DNA of 47,971 bases from the NCBI GenBank assembly GCA_947302275.1, contig CAMYUW010000017.1:1-47971 (forward strand), written 5' to 3'. How positions within the stretch are numbered: the first letter of the stretch is position 1; every line of letters begins with the position of its first letter. The stretch comes from an uncultured Prevotellaceae bacterium (lineage in GTDB: Bacteria; Bacteroidota; Bacteroidia; Bacteroidales; Muribaculaceae). Positions 34,582 to 41,453 of this stretch are shown piece after piece. The translations under genes were made by a program, and so were the position numbers. The notes below the pieces were generated by a model that saw nothing but the letters and a program-made list of their open reading frames with translations, was not told where the DNA came from and ran no database searches.

Positions 34582-35052
34582 ATGGCAAAAGAGATTGAAA
34601 GAAAGTTTCTGGTGAACGGAGACTTCAAAAGTGAGGCTTTCAAGTCCATCCGCATCATCCAGGGTTATCTGAGTTCAGTGCCCGAGCGCACGGTGCGTGT
34701 CCGTGTCAAGGGCGACAAGGGCTTCATCACCATCAAGGGCATCGGCAACGCCAGTGGCATCACCCGCTACGAGTGGGAGAAAGAGATTCCTGTCGAGGAT
34801 GTGAAGGAACTCTTGCTCATCTGTGAGCCGGGTGTGATTGACAAGACGCGTTACCTGGTCAAGGCCGGTGAGTACACGTTTGAGGTGGATGAATTCCACG
34901 GAGACAACGAGGGACTCATTGTAGCCGAGCTGGAATTGCCTGACGAGAACGCCCCCTTTGAGCGCCCCGACTGGCTGGGCGAGGAAGTCACCGGTGACAG
35001 CCGCTACTACAATGCTGCGCTCTCGGTGAATCCCTTCAAGACCTGGAAATAG
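34582..35052 (+). CDS. CYTH-domain triphosphatase
   Basis: 156 residues from ATG 34582. Begins with the family signature EIERKFLV, followed by VRVRVKGDKGFITIKG, YEWEKEIP, DKTRYLV and EVDEF, the alternating charged residues of the triphosphate tunnel. In bacteria such proteins hydrolyse inorganic triphosphate or related triphosphates with magnesium; a thiamine triphosphatase or adenylate cyclase role is less likely. Length is normal for the single-domain form. Monocistronic. Confidence 0.92.
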   Translation: MAKEIERKFLVNGDFKSEAFKSIRIIQGYLSSVPERTVRVRVKGDKGFITIKGIGNASGITRYEWEKEIPVEDVKELLLICEPGVIDKTRYLVKAGEYTFEVDEFHGDNEGLIVAELELPDENAPFERPDWLGEEVTGDSRYYNAALSVNPFKTWK

Positions 35053-35149
35053 CCGCTGATGCTCCTGTGGGGCAGTATGGGCTGCGATGGTTCGGCTATG
35101 CGTGCTGTAAATTATTGAAAACCATTGTTGTTCGGGGAAACATCGTAGA

Positions 35150-35232
35150 TGTTAGGAGGGTGTTTTCGATAAAGTCGAGTCTTCGACCCGACCTGCCTCT
35201 ACGAGGCAAAAGCCAAGCCCATGATACAGAAG
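35150..35232. repeat. Dispersed extragenic repeat with two small hairpins
   Basis: The stretch contains GTCGA/TCGAC (35174-35187) and GCCTC/GAGGC (35195-35207) hairpins in sequence. Read in one plus frame it gives residues VESSTRPASTRQKP, a string I recall as recurring in spurious Bacteroidales ORFs. The spacer 35053-35386 holds nothing else but the terminator at its right end. Confidence 0.5.
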
Positions 35233-35331
35233 AAGTGTTTTTTCGATTCATATATAGTGAATGATGCCGATGTTGAAAATCTTTCTCCGGCCACCAATGA
35301 TTGAAAACTAGATTTTTAAGTCATAAAACAA

Positions 35332-35361
35332 GCAACCCGTCCCGATAGTGGGATGGGTTGC
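35332..35361. terminator. Bidirectional terminator between CYTH and DUF2795 genes
   Basis: GCAACCCGTCCC (35332-35343) pairs with GGGATGGGTTGC (35350-35361) with one G-T pair and a 6-nt loop. T-rich sequence follows on both strands (AGTTATTTTATT plus; TTGTTTTATG minus). Confidence 0.78.
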
Positions 35362-35386
35362 AGTTATTTTATTCTCAGTGGTAATC

Positions 35387-35611
35387 TTAATACTCGTCAG
35401 GGTCAAAGAAGAAGTCGTCATCGTTGGTCGGATAGTCGGGCCAGATGTCCTCGATGGACTCATAGGTGTCGCCTTCGTCTTCTATCTCCTGCAGGTTTTC
35501 GATCACTTCGAGAGGTGCGCCACTGCGCACGGCATAGTCGATGAGCTCGGCCTTGGTAGCGGGCCAGGGAGCGTCCTCGAGTTTTGTTGCCAATTCAAGT
35601 GTCCAATACAT
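35387..35611 (-). CDS. DUF2795 protein
   Basis: A 74-residue acidic cytoplasmic protein matching DUF2795 (LELATKLEDAPWPATKAELI, DYAVRSGAPLEVIENLQEI), a small helical domain of unknown role conserved in Bacteroidota. The C-terminus is strongly acidic (NDDDFFFDPDEY). A -7 box with one mismatch (TACCTTCG, 35664-35671) lies upstream. It follows the adenosyltransferase gene by 76 bp and may share its transcript. Confidence 0.87.
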   Translation of the reverse strand: MYWTLELATKLEDAPWPATKAELIDYAVRSGAPLEVIENLQEIEDEGDTYESIEDIWPDYPTNDDDFFFDPDEY

Positions 35612-35687
35612 AGTTTTGTTTCTGTTGTGTTCTTATGAAAATATCCTGTTTTTAAAAATTGTGCGAAGGTAATACTATTTTTTAACA

Positions 35688-36242
35688 TCACGCATCCTTA
35701 TCCCAATAAATTTCCTCTACTTGGTTGATGATATTGTTAAATCTTGCAAAAACGAAGAAGAAATCACTCAATCTGTTCAAATATTCGAGCACGAGGGGAT
35801 CAACGGTTGCCACTTTAGACAGGCTTACCACACGTCGCTCGGCGCGTCGCGTGATGGTGCGGCAACGGTCGGCCTGGGCCGACAGGCGCGAGCCGCCGGG
35901 CAGGATGAAGCCGCGCATGGGCGGCAGCTCCTCACTCATCTCGTCCATCATCTTCTCCAGGGCCGTGATGTCGTCCTGAACCAAGCCAAAGAGTTTGGCG
36001 CCAGATGCATCGTTAGCAAGATAGGCACCGATGTTAAACAGTTTGTTCTGAGCCTTAAGCAATAGGGCGACGATGTCCTTGTCGTCAAGTTTTGTGCTGT
36101 GCAGCAGCACACCGATATTGGAATTCAACTCATCAACGGTGCCGTAAGCTTCGACACGCACGTCGTCCTTGCTCACGCGGTTGCCGCTTACCAGCGAAGT
36201 CATGCCGGCATCGCCGGTGCGGGTATAAACTTTACCTTTCAT
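35688..36242 (-). CDS. PduO-type cob(I)alamin adenosyltransferase
   Basis: 184 residues. Signature segments are VYTRTGDAGMTSLVSGNRVS, EAYGTVDELNS, FILPGGSRLSAQADRCRT, RRAERRVV and YLNRLSDFFFVFARF, the ATP- and corrinoid-binding motifs of the PduO/YvqK family. Five-helix-bundle trimer that transfers the adenosyl group of ATP to cob(I)alamin. It supplies adenosyl-B12 to methylmalonyl-CoA mutase, whose chaperone MeaB is at 11482-12639. Length is normal. Confidence 0.94.
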   Translation of the reverse strand: MKGKVYTRTGDAGMTSLVSGNRVSKDDVRVEAYGTVDELNSNIGVLLHSTKLDDKDIVALLLKAQNKLFNIGAYLANDASGAKLFGLVQDDITALEKMMDEMSEELPPMRGFILPGGSRLSAQADRCRTITRRAERRVVSLSKVATVDPLVLEYLNRLSDFFFVFARFNNIINQVEEIYWDKDA

Positions 36243-36340
36243 AGTGTCTTGTGTTCTATTGTTGTTTTTGTCATTTTATTATCATAACGGATAAAGCCCG
36301 CTAATGTTATGTCATTAGCAAGAAATGTGCCAAGCGATGG

Positions 36341-36362
36341 GAGACGCAAGATTTTGCGTCTC
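36341..36362. repeat. Short palindromic extragenic element
   Basis: GAGACGCAA (36341-36349), loop GATT, TTGCGTCTC (36354-36362): a perfect 9-bp hairpin. It may end the GntP transcript but has no T-tract. I recall this motif as frequent in Bacteroidales spacers, so a REP-like element is likelier. Confidence 0.55.
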
Positions 36363-36413
36363 TATATGGCGAACTGGGCTGAATGTCAGGGTCTTATTGC
36401 TGTCAGGTTCGCA

Positions 36414-37766
36414 TTAAATCAGGAGGGCTGCGGCAAGGGCGATGATCGCGATGGCCGTCAGACCCATGATGAGTGTCATGAGTGTCATGGTGCGGTAGCC
36501 GTCGCGGGCCTTGATGCCGCCAAAGCCGGTCACTACCCAGAAGTAGCTGTCGTTGGCGTGTGAGACGGTCATTGCTCCAGCACCGATAGCCATTACCACC
36601 AGCGCTGCGGCAAGGGGACTCGTGAAGCCCAAGGCGCTCATCATCGACCCCGAGTCGCTGAACATGCCCATCATGCTCGCTGTCGTGGTAATTGCTACGG
36701 TCGATGAGCCTTGGGCCGACTTGAGGATGGCGGCGATGAGGAATGGGAACACGACGCCCAGCGTCTTGAGCGCCTGGCCTGATTCCTTGATGATATCGAC
36801 AAAACCGCTGGCTACAACCACGGCTCCGAGCACACCGCCAGCGGCGGTGATGAAGATGATGGGACCTGCGGTCTTGAGCGATGCCTGCGTGATGTCATAA
36901 AACTGGCCTATCATCTTTTGCCGCATGAGCAGTGGCAGGCATGACAACAATGCGATCATCAGGGCGATGACGGGTTTGCCCAGGAAGGTGAGCGCCGTGG
37001 CCAATGCCTGTGGCAGATCAGTCAGTGCTGCTACGCTGCCCATTGCCATCAGGACGATGGGCAGGATGATGGGCAGGAACGCCAGCGCGGCGCTACAATG
37101 GCGTTCATCCTCGCTGGCTAAGGCTTCACCAGCCGGTTCGGCCGCCTGAACATGCCTGCCGACGCGGCCTGCGAAGAAGTAGGCGGGAATCAGCGACAAG
37201 AGCGAGATCACTGCGCCAAGTCCAATCACCAGCAGCAGATGATCCTCCAGACCGACCATGCCCGCCGCAGCCACGGGGCCGGGAGTGGGCGGGATGAATA
37301 CGTGTGAGGCAAACAGGCCTGCGGCGAGTGCCAGCATCAACGGCACGAGCGATGAGCCAGACCGCCTGGCCAGCGACTTGCCGATGGGGCTGACCAGCAC
37401 AAAGCCGCTGTCACAGAACACGGGAATCGACACGATCCAGCCAATGAGCATCATGGCCAAGCGGGGATGCCGCTTGCCCACCACACGTTCCACGGCACGT
37501 GCCAGCGCAACCGCTCCACCCGTGTATTCCAGAACGCTGCCAATGAACGTGCCGAAGATAATCACCAGTGCGATGCCGCTGGAGACACCACCAAATCCCT
37601 TGCCAATCACATCGGGGATGTCGGCAAAGGGCACACCCAGCAGCAGTGCGAGCAGCAATGCCGTGCCCAGTATCGCCAGGAACGGGTGAACCTTGAACCG
37701 CGCGATAGCTATTACCATCAAGATAATAGCCGCAGCAAACAGTAGTAATGCGCTAATTGTTGGCAT
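36414..37766 (-). CDS. GntP-family permease (gluconate/glycerate:proton symporter)
   Basis: 450 residues, 11-13 predicted transmembrane helices, high alanine/leucine/isoleucine content. Family motifs are VKPHPF-like FKVHPFLAILG, IPVFCDSGFV, PPTPGPVAAA, SAQGSSTVAITTTA and SHANDSYFWVVT. Carries aldonates such as gluconate or glycerate across the inner membrane. No kinase or dehydratase gene sits next to it, so the substrate is not indicated. It is separated from the adenosyltransferase gene by 171 bp and probably forms its own unit. Confidence 0.93.
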   Translation of the reverse strand: MPTISALLLFAAAIILMVIAIARFKVHPFLAILGTALLLALLLGVPFADIPDVIGKGFGGVSSGIALVIIFGTFIGSVLEYTGGAVALARAVERVVGKRHPRLAMMLIGWIVSIPVFCDSGFVLVSPIGKSLARRSGSSLVPLMLALAAGLFASHVFIPPTPGPVAAAGMVGLEDHLLLVIGLGAVISLLSLIPAYFFAGRVGRHVQAAEPAGEALASEDERHCSAALAFLPIILPIVLMAMGSVAALTDLPQALATALTFLGKPVIALMIALLSCLPLLMRQKMIGQFYDITQASLKTAGPIIFITAAGGVLGAVVVASGFVDIIKESGQALKTLGVVFPFLIAAILKSAQGSSTVAITTTASMMGMFSDSGSMMSALGFTSPLAAALVVMAIGAGAMTVSHANDSYFWVVTGFGGIKARDGYRTMTLMTLIMGLTAIAIIALAAALLI

Positions 37767-37814
37767 CTGTGCTCATTTATGTTTTTTATTCCAAGAAAAT
37801 ACGTCCTGGGCTTT

Positions 37815-38921
37815 CTAGAAATTGAAGATATCGCAGAAGATAATGGCCACGGCCCATTCATAGGGGCGGACGTCGCAATAGCCAAGGGTTTTAGAGTCTT
37901 TGGTCATGTCGATGCGACCCGAGCCACGCACCTCGGCGACTGTCGCATTGGAACCGGGGACAGAAATGGAACCGCCGCTGGACACGGAACACAACTTGTC
38001 GCCACTGCGGTTATAGATGTCGCCCATATTGATGCGTCCGATCGTGCTGCCCGAGCCGTCCTTGATGTCGCCGCTGCCATTGGGCAGCTGGCCAATCTTC
38101 TTATGAGCCGAGTCATAGACCACGCCATTGGCATCAACAAATCCGCGCTTGCCGCCCTTCTCGATAGTCCATTCCTGTACTTTCGGAGCCGAAGTTTTCT
38201 TGTTGGCAGTCTTGTTGCTGGCGGTTTGCTTGCTGCTCTTTGGATTGGCGCTTGCTGCCGCCTTGCGTTTGGCCTCGGCCTCTTGAGCGGCCTTGATTCT
38301 GGCTTCCTCGGCCTGTTTCCTTTCTTGCTCGACGCGCAGCTTCTCTTCTTGGATCTTAGCCCTCGCGCTTTCGATGCCTTGCTTGTCATACAAGATGCCG
38401 AAGAAGATATAGGCAGCCACCTGCTTGTCGATACCTTTGGCCTTACCGATAGCCATGCCCTCCATTGTCACATTGCCGTCGTTGTCAATGTGTCCGATGG
38501 CTGAGCCGTCCATGACGACGTCGCCATTGGGAGCCAAGGTGAGATATGGGGCAGTGCTGTGGCAGTTGACGACACCGCCGTCAAGCACCTCACCCACTTT
38601 GCGGCCGTCATCAAACTTCACATCACCGTTCTTCTCGATGGTATAGATGACATTCTTGCCTGAACGTGCTCCGTCCTTGTGCAAGTCATCAAAGACGATC
38701 TTATGGGTTCGGCTGCGATAGAAACCCCTGTGGGTGTCCATGAAATAGAAATCGACGTCTCCATTGACCTTTTTCACTTCATCGTCCACCTTCTCCTTTA
38801 CCTCCTTGGCCTTATTGACGGCATTTTTGCCCTTGTTGATCAGGCCGCCAAGTTGTGCCTGTGCGGGCAGGCAGCACATCACTGAGATAATCAGCGCAAT
38901 AAATCCTGTCTTTTTCATCAC
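37815..38921 (-). CDS. Secreted repeat protein of unknown function
   Basis: 368 residues with signal peptide (MMKKTGFIALIISVMCCLPA). A short coiled-coil segment (about 32-52) is followed by tandem beta units (GDVVMDGSAIGHIDNDGNVT; EGMAIGKAKG), a lysine/alanine-rich coiled coil (about 195-245; KIQEEKLRVEQERKQAEEAR) and more beta units (YDSAHKKIGQLPNGSGDI; GSTIGRINMGDIYNRSGDKL). The units follow the pattern x-x-G-x-x-I-G-x-I. I do not recognise the family. It may form an elongated beta-solenoid or propeller-like surface at the periplasm. Promoter TATCTTTG at 38957-38964 precedes it. Confidence 0.8.
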   Translation of the reverse strand: MMKKTGFIALIISVMCCLPAQAQLGGLINKGKNAVNKAKEVKEKVDDEVKKVNGDVDFYFMDTHRGFYRSRTHKIVFDDLHKDGARSGKNVIYTIEKNGDVKFDDGRKVGEVLDGGVVNCHSTAPYLTLAPNGDVVMDGSAIGHIDNDGNVTMEGMAIGKAKGIDKQVAAYIFFGILYDKQGIESARAKIQEEKLRVEQERKQAEEARIKAAQEAEAKRKAAASANPKSSKQTASNKTANKKTSAPKVQEWTIEKGGKRGFVDANGVVYDSAHKKIGQLPNGSGDIKDGSGSTIGRINMGDIYNRSGDKLCSVSSGGSISVPGSNATVAEVRGSGRIDMTKDSKTLGYCDVRPYEWAVAIIFCDIFNF

Positions 38922-38956
38922 GTTCTTTTTTTAGTGGTTTAAGTTTGTAGTTGTTG

Positions 38957-38964
38957 CAAAGATA
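38957..38964 (-). promoter_or_regulatory. -7 box of the 37815-38921 gene
   Basis: TATCTTTG on the minus strand, 35 bp before the ATG; start predicted near 38950. A TTG at 38987-38989 is 22 bp away, slightly far. Confidence 0.6.
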
Positions 38965-38989
38965 ATGAAAAATAATCGTTTTATGGCAA

Positions 38990-39203
38990 TCCCCACACTA
39001 CAAAAAAAACAAAACAATAAAATGAAACAAGGAAGAAAAGGAAGACAATAAGTACAATAAAAACAATGGCATCCGCACAATAAAAAAAATAAAAACAAGA
39101 AATACAAGAAAAAACAATTTAATTGATTGATAATTAAATAATTGTACTTCTTGTGTTTTATTAATTCTTAGCGCCTTAGCGCCTTAGCGTGAGGACAAAG
39201 TGT
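38990..39203. repeat. A-rich low-complexity spacer with tandem CTTAGCGC units
   Basis: The strand is A-rich (runs of AACAATAAAA and AAGAAATACAAG) and includes an inverted GCATCCGCACA/TGTGCGGATGC pair at about 39068-39078 and 39201-39211. It also contains the tandem CTTAGCGC at about 39167-39189. I see no gene in the 354-bp spacer. Confidence 0.6.
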
Positions 39204-39246
39204 GCGGATGCAAAAAAATCAGTTTAATCCACATAATCCGCCGACA
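39204..39246 (+). repeat. Dispersed repeat element, copy L1
   Basis: 43-bp element that begins GCGGATGC, continues through TTTAATCC and ends AATCCGCCGACA. It is similar to copy L2 (39258-39298) in direct orientation and to copy R (40038-40078) in reverse. Confidence 0.75.
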
Positions 39247-39257
39247 AAGAAAGGGAT

Positions 39258-39298
39258 GCGGATGCCATAATCGTTTTAATCCGCGGAATCCGCCGACA
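39258..39298 (+). repeat. Dispersed repeat element, copy L2, overlapping the LOG stop codon
   Basis: GCGGATGCC ... GTTTTAATCC ... AATCCGCCGACA. Its right half (39276-39298) encodes the last residues and stop codon of the LOG gene on the minus strand (SADSAD). Confidence 0.75.
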
Positions 39299-39827
39299 GA
39301 GAGGAGAGGGTGGTGATGAGGTCGGTAGCAGTGGTGGCGACGAGGGTGCGTGCGAGGTTTTTGCCGCGTGCGAAGGGCGTGCGGGTCATGTCGGCCAGTT
39401 GGCGGATGGTGGCGTCGTAGAGTCCGTCGATGTTGGCGACGATGACGGGACGCGGGTCGTCATTGCCGATGGTCATGACAGCAAGGGTGGACATCCACTC
39501 GTCAAGTGTGCCGATGCCGCCAGGCATGACGATAAACACGTCGCCATGCTCAATCATGTATTGCTTGCGGTCGCCCAAATTGGCGGTATAGACTACCTCG
39601 TCGCACAGGGGATCGATGCGGTGCCTGAACATCTCGGGGATCACGCCGATGACCTGGCCGCCCGCCTCGTGGACAGCGCTGGCTGTGATGTGCATGAGGC
39701 CTGCGTTGGAACCGCCATAGAGGAGGGTGTGGCCGTGTTGGCCAATCCATGTGCCTAGCTGGAGTGCCAACTGCTGGTATTTCTCTTCCAGCCCTTCCTG
39801 TGAACTGCAATAAACGACAATCTTCAT
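39276..39827 (-). CDS. LOG-family protein (TIGR00730 nucleoside-5'-monophosphate phosphoribohydrolase)
   Basis: A 183-residue Rossmann-fold protein. The catalytic motif PGGxGTxxE is at residues 102-110 (PGGIGTLDE), with the R87-K88 pair before it and YGGSNAGLM at 37-45. Family members split nucleoside monophosphates, releasing the base and ribose-5-phosphate. The C-terminal tail (LSADSAD and stop) comes from a dispersed repeat element that overlaps the end of the gene, so the natural stop may originally have lain elsewhere. Flanked on both sides by repeats of that element. Confidence 0.92.
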   Translation of the reverse strand: MKIVVYCSSQEGLEEKYQQLALQLGTWIGQHGHTLLYGGSNAGLMHITASAVHEAGGQVIGVIPEMFRHRIDPLCDEVVYTANLGDRKQYMIEHGDVFIVMPGGIGTLDEWMSTLAVMTIGNDDPRPVIVANIDGLYDATIRQLADMTRTPFARGKNLARTLVATTATDLITTLSSLSADSAD

Positions 39828-39870
39828 TTCTTTATTTTTTAACTACGAATTTCGCGAATTATACTAATTT

Positions 39871-39996
39871 GGCATCCGCGTTCTTATTTTTTCAAATTAC
39901 ACGAATTGACTTCCGTATACTTATTTAGAAACTACGAATTACTCGAATTACACGAATAGGCATCCGCGTTCTTATTTTTTCAAATTACACGAATTG
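39871..39996. repeat. Two identical 38-bp repeats plus CGAATTAC units
   Basis: The segment beginning GGCATCCGCGTTCTTATTTT occurs identically at 39871-39908 and 39959-39996, 88 bp apart. Between them are TACGAATTACTCGAATTACACG units, whose inverse recurs at about 40092-40114. Extragenic, between the LOG and birA genes. No spacer regularity or cas gene suggests a CRISPR. Confidence 0.8.
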
Positions 39997-40037
39997 GCAT
40001 CTGCCACCTCTTTATACTGCGAGTGAAACGAGCATCA

Positions 40038-40078
40038 TGTCGGCGGATTATACGGATTAAAATGATTTAGGCATCCGC
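40038..40078 (-). repeat. Dispersed repeat element, copy R (inverted)
   Basis: TGTCGGCGGATTATACGG ... GGCATCCGC is the reverse of the L1/L2 elements at 39204-39298. The LOG gene is thus bracketed by inverted copies. Confidence 0.7.
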
Positions 40079-40118
40079 TGTGTGACTTTGTTTAATTCGA
40101 GTAATTCGTAGTTTGTTT

Positions 40119-40871
40119 TTAGAGGACGACTTCGTTGATGATGTGGCGGACCTCTTTGAAGAGGTAGTCGTGACGGGTGCCGTCCTCGTGGAGGAGGGTG
40201 AGCGTGCCGTCGGGGGCGATGCGGTCGATGCGGGCCATGAATCGGTGGCCCGCTGCGTCCTCGAAGGGGTGCTGCTGGCCGTCGTTGCGGTAAAGCGCTG
40301 CCATGTAGCGCTGGTGCAGGTCGGCGCGGGCATTGTCGTCGTTGAGTCCATTGACCAGTTGCTCGATGCGGGCGCAGACGCGCTTGAGCAGCGCCATCAG
40401 GTCGTGCTCGCGGCCGGTGATGAGGGTGAGCGACACGGGATTGGGGGCATCGCTCAGGAAGCGCTCCTGGTTGACATTGATGCCGATGCCCACGATGCAG
40501 TGGGCGATGTCACTGCCTGCCAGTGAATTCTCCAGCAACATGCCGCAGATCTTCTTGTCCTGCCAATAGACATCGTTGGGCCACTTGACGGTGAAGGTGT
40601 CGCCTGTCTCGTGGGCGAGGGCCTCGACCACGGCCAGTGCGGCAGCCTCGCTCAGGTAGAACTGGTCGCGGGCCTTGACGGGAGGCCGTTTGATCAGCAT
40701 CGAGAAGGTGAGGTTCTTGCCGTCCTCGCTTTCCCAGGAATTGCCTTTCTGTCCGCGGCCTGCCGTTTGGCTGGGGGTATAAATGACCGTACCGCCTGGC
40801 AGCGTAGCCGCCAAGCGGGACAGGTAGGTGTTGGTGCTCGCCGTCTGGCTGACCTTAATGTAGTGTGGCAT
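40119..40871 (-). CDS. birA: Biotin-[acetyl-CoA carboxylase] ligase
   Basis: 250 residues, catalytic and C-terminal domains only, without the DNA-binding N-terminus of Escherichia coli BirA. The biotin/ATP loop GRGQKGNSW is at residues 38-46, followed by the KWPNDVYW and GIGINVN motifs. Joins biotin to the carrier protein of acyl-CoA carboxylases through biotinyl-AMP. Last gene of a minus-strand cluster after tsaE; 46-bp spacer of short ACTAAAA-like repeats before its start. Confidence 0.93.
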   Translation of the reverse strand: MPHYIKVSQTASTNTYLSRLAATLPGGTVIYTPSQTAGRGQKGNSWESEDGKNLTFSMLIKRPPVKARDQFYLSEAAALAVVEALAHETGDTFTVKWPNDVYWQDKKICGMLLENSLAGSDIAHCIVGIGINVNQERFLSDAPNPVSLTLITGREHDLMALLKRVCARIEQLVNGLNDDNARADLHQRYMAALYRNDGQQHPFEDAAGHRFMARIDRIAPDGTLTLLHEDGTRHDYLFKEVRHIINEVVL

Positions 40872-40917
40872 TATAGTTTTTAGTCCTTGGTTTTTGGTCT
40901 TTAGACTCTATATTTCA

Positions 40918-41361
40918 CTACGCGAGGTCTGGGAAGGTCATCTTCAAGGTGCGGCTAATGTCCTCATTGACGGTGATGTCCACGCGCACGGTATCGTCAG
41001 GCAGCAGGCCGTCGATGCGCTCGGGCCACTCGATGAAGCACAGTGCTCCGCTGTCGAAGTAGTCCTCGGCGCCCAGATCCACGGCTTCTTCTTCCTTCTC
41101 GAGGCGGTAGCAGTCGAAGTGGTAGATGAGTTCGGCGGTTGTGTCGCTACGGTACTCGTTGATGATGGCAAACGAGGGCGAATTGGTCATGTCGCTCTCG
41201 ACACCCAACTGGCGGCAGAGCGCGTTGATGAAGGTGGTCTTGCCGGCTCCCATCTCGCCGTAGAAGGCATAGACGGTGAGGTCGCCCATTTCAGTCATGA
41301 ATTTGTAAGCAGCCTCGTCGAGGGCTTCCAGATTGGGAATCGGTATTTCAATTGTTTTCAT
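40918..41361 (-). CDS. tsaE: tRNA t6A biosynthesis ATPase TsaE
   Basis: 147 residues. P-loop GEMGAGKTT at residues 35-43 (K41), the switch segment [12 protein letters not shown] and the FIEWPERI motif are all typical of TsaE (YjeE). It powers the TsaBD complex that adds threonylcarbamoyl to A37 of ANN-decoding tRNAs. It lies after porX with a spacer of heptanucleotide repeats that reach within 6 bp of the start codon. Confidence 0.94.
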   Translation of the reverse strand: MKTIEIPIPNLEALDEAAYKFMTEMGDLTVYAFYGEMGAGKTTFINALCRQLGVESDMTNSPSFAIINEYRSDTTAELIYHFDCYRLEKEEEAVDLGAEDYFDSGALCFIEWPERIDGLLPDDTVRVDITVNEDISRTLKMTFPDLA

Positions 41362-41366
41362 TTCTT

Positions 41367-41420
41367 GAGTTTTGAGTTTTAAGTTTTAAGTTTTAAGTTT
41401 TAAGTTTTGAGTTTTGAGTT
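41367..41420. repeat. Heptanucleotide array before the tsaE start codon
   Basis: About seven and a half tandem GAGTTTT/AAGTTTT units (on the minus strand AAAACTT/AAAACTC), ending 6 bp before the tsaE ATG. Slippage could change leader length but not the reading frame. The remainder of 41362-41453 shows no gene. Confidence 0.82.
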
Positions 41421-41453
41421 GGGATCCTCTAATGCCTAACTATGATCTAAAAA

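Noticed and set aside
35067..35264. 65-codon plus-strand ORF after the CYTH gene
   Set aside because: It overlaps a dispersed extragenic repeat, has no promoter and no protein-like composition.
36309..36563. 84-codon plus-strand ORF overlapping the end of the GntP gene
   Set aside because: It is read through a palindromic extragenic element and is antisense to GntP.
39841..40118. CRISPR array in the AT-rich repeat region after the LOG gene
   Set aside because: Only two exact copies, no regular spacers, repeats of mixed orientation, and no cas genes.
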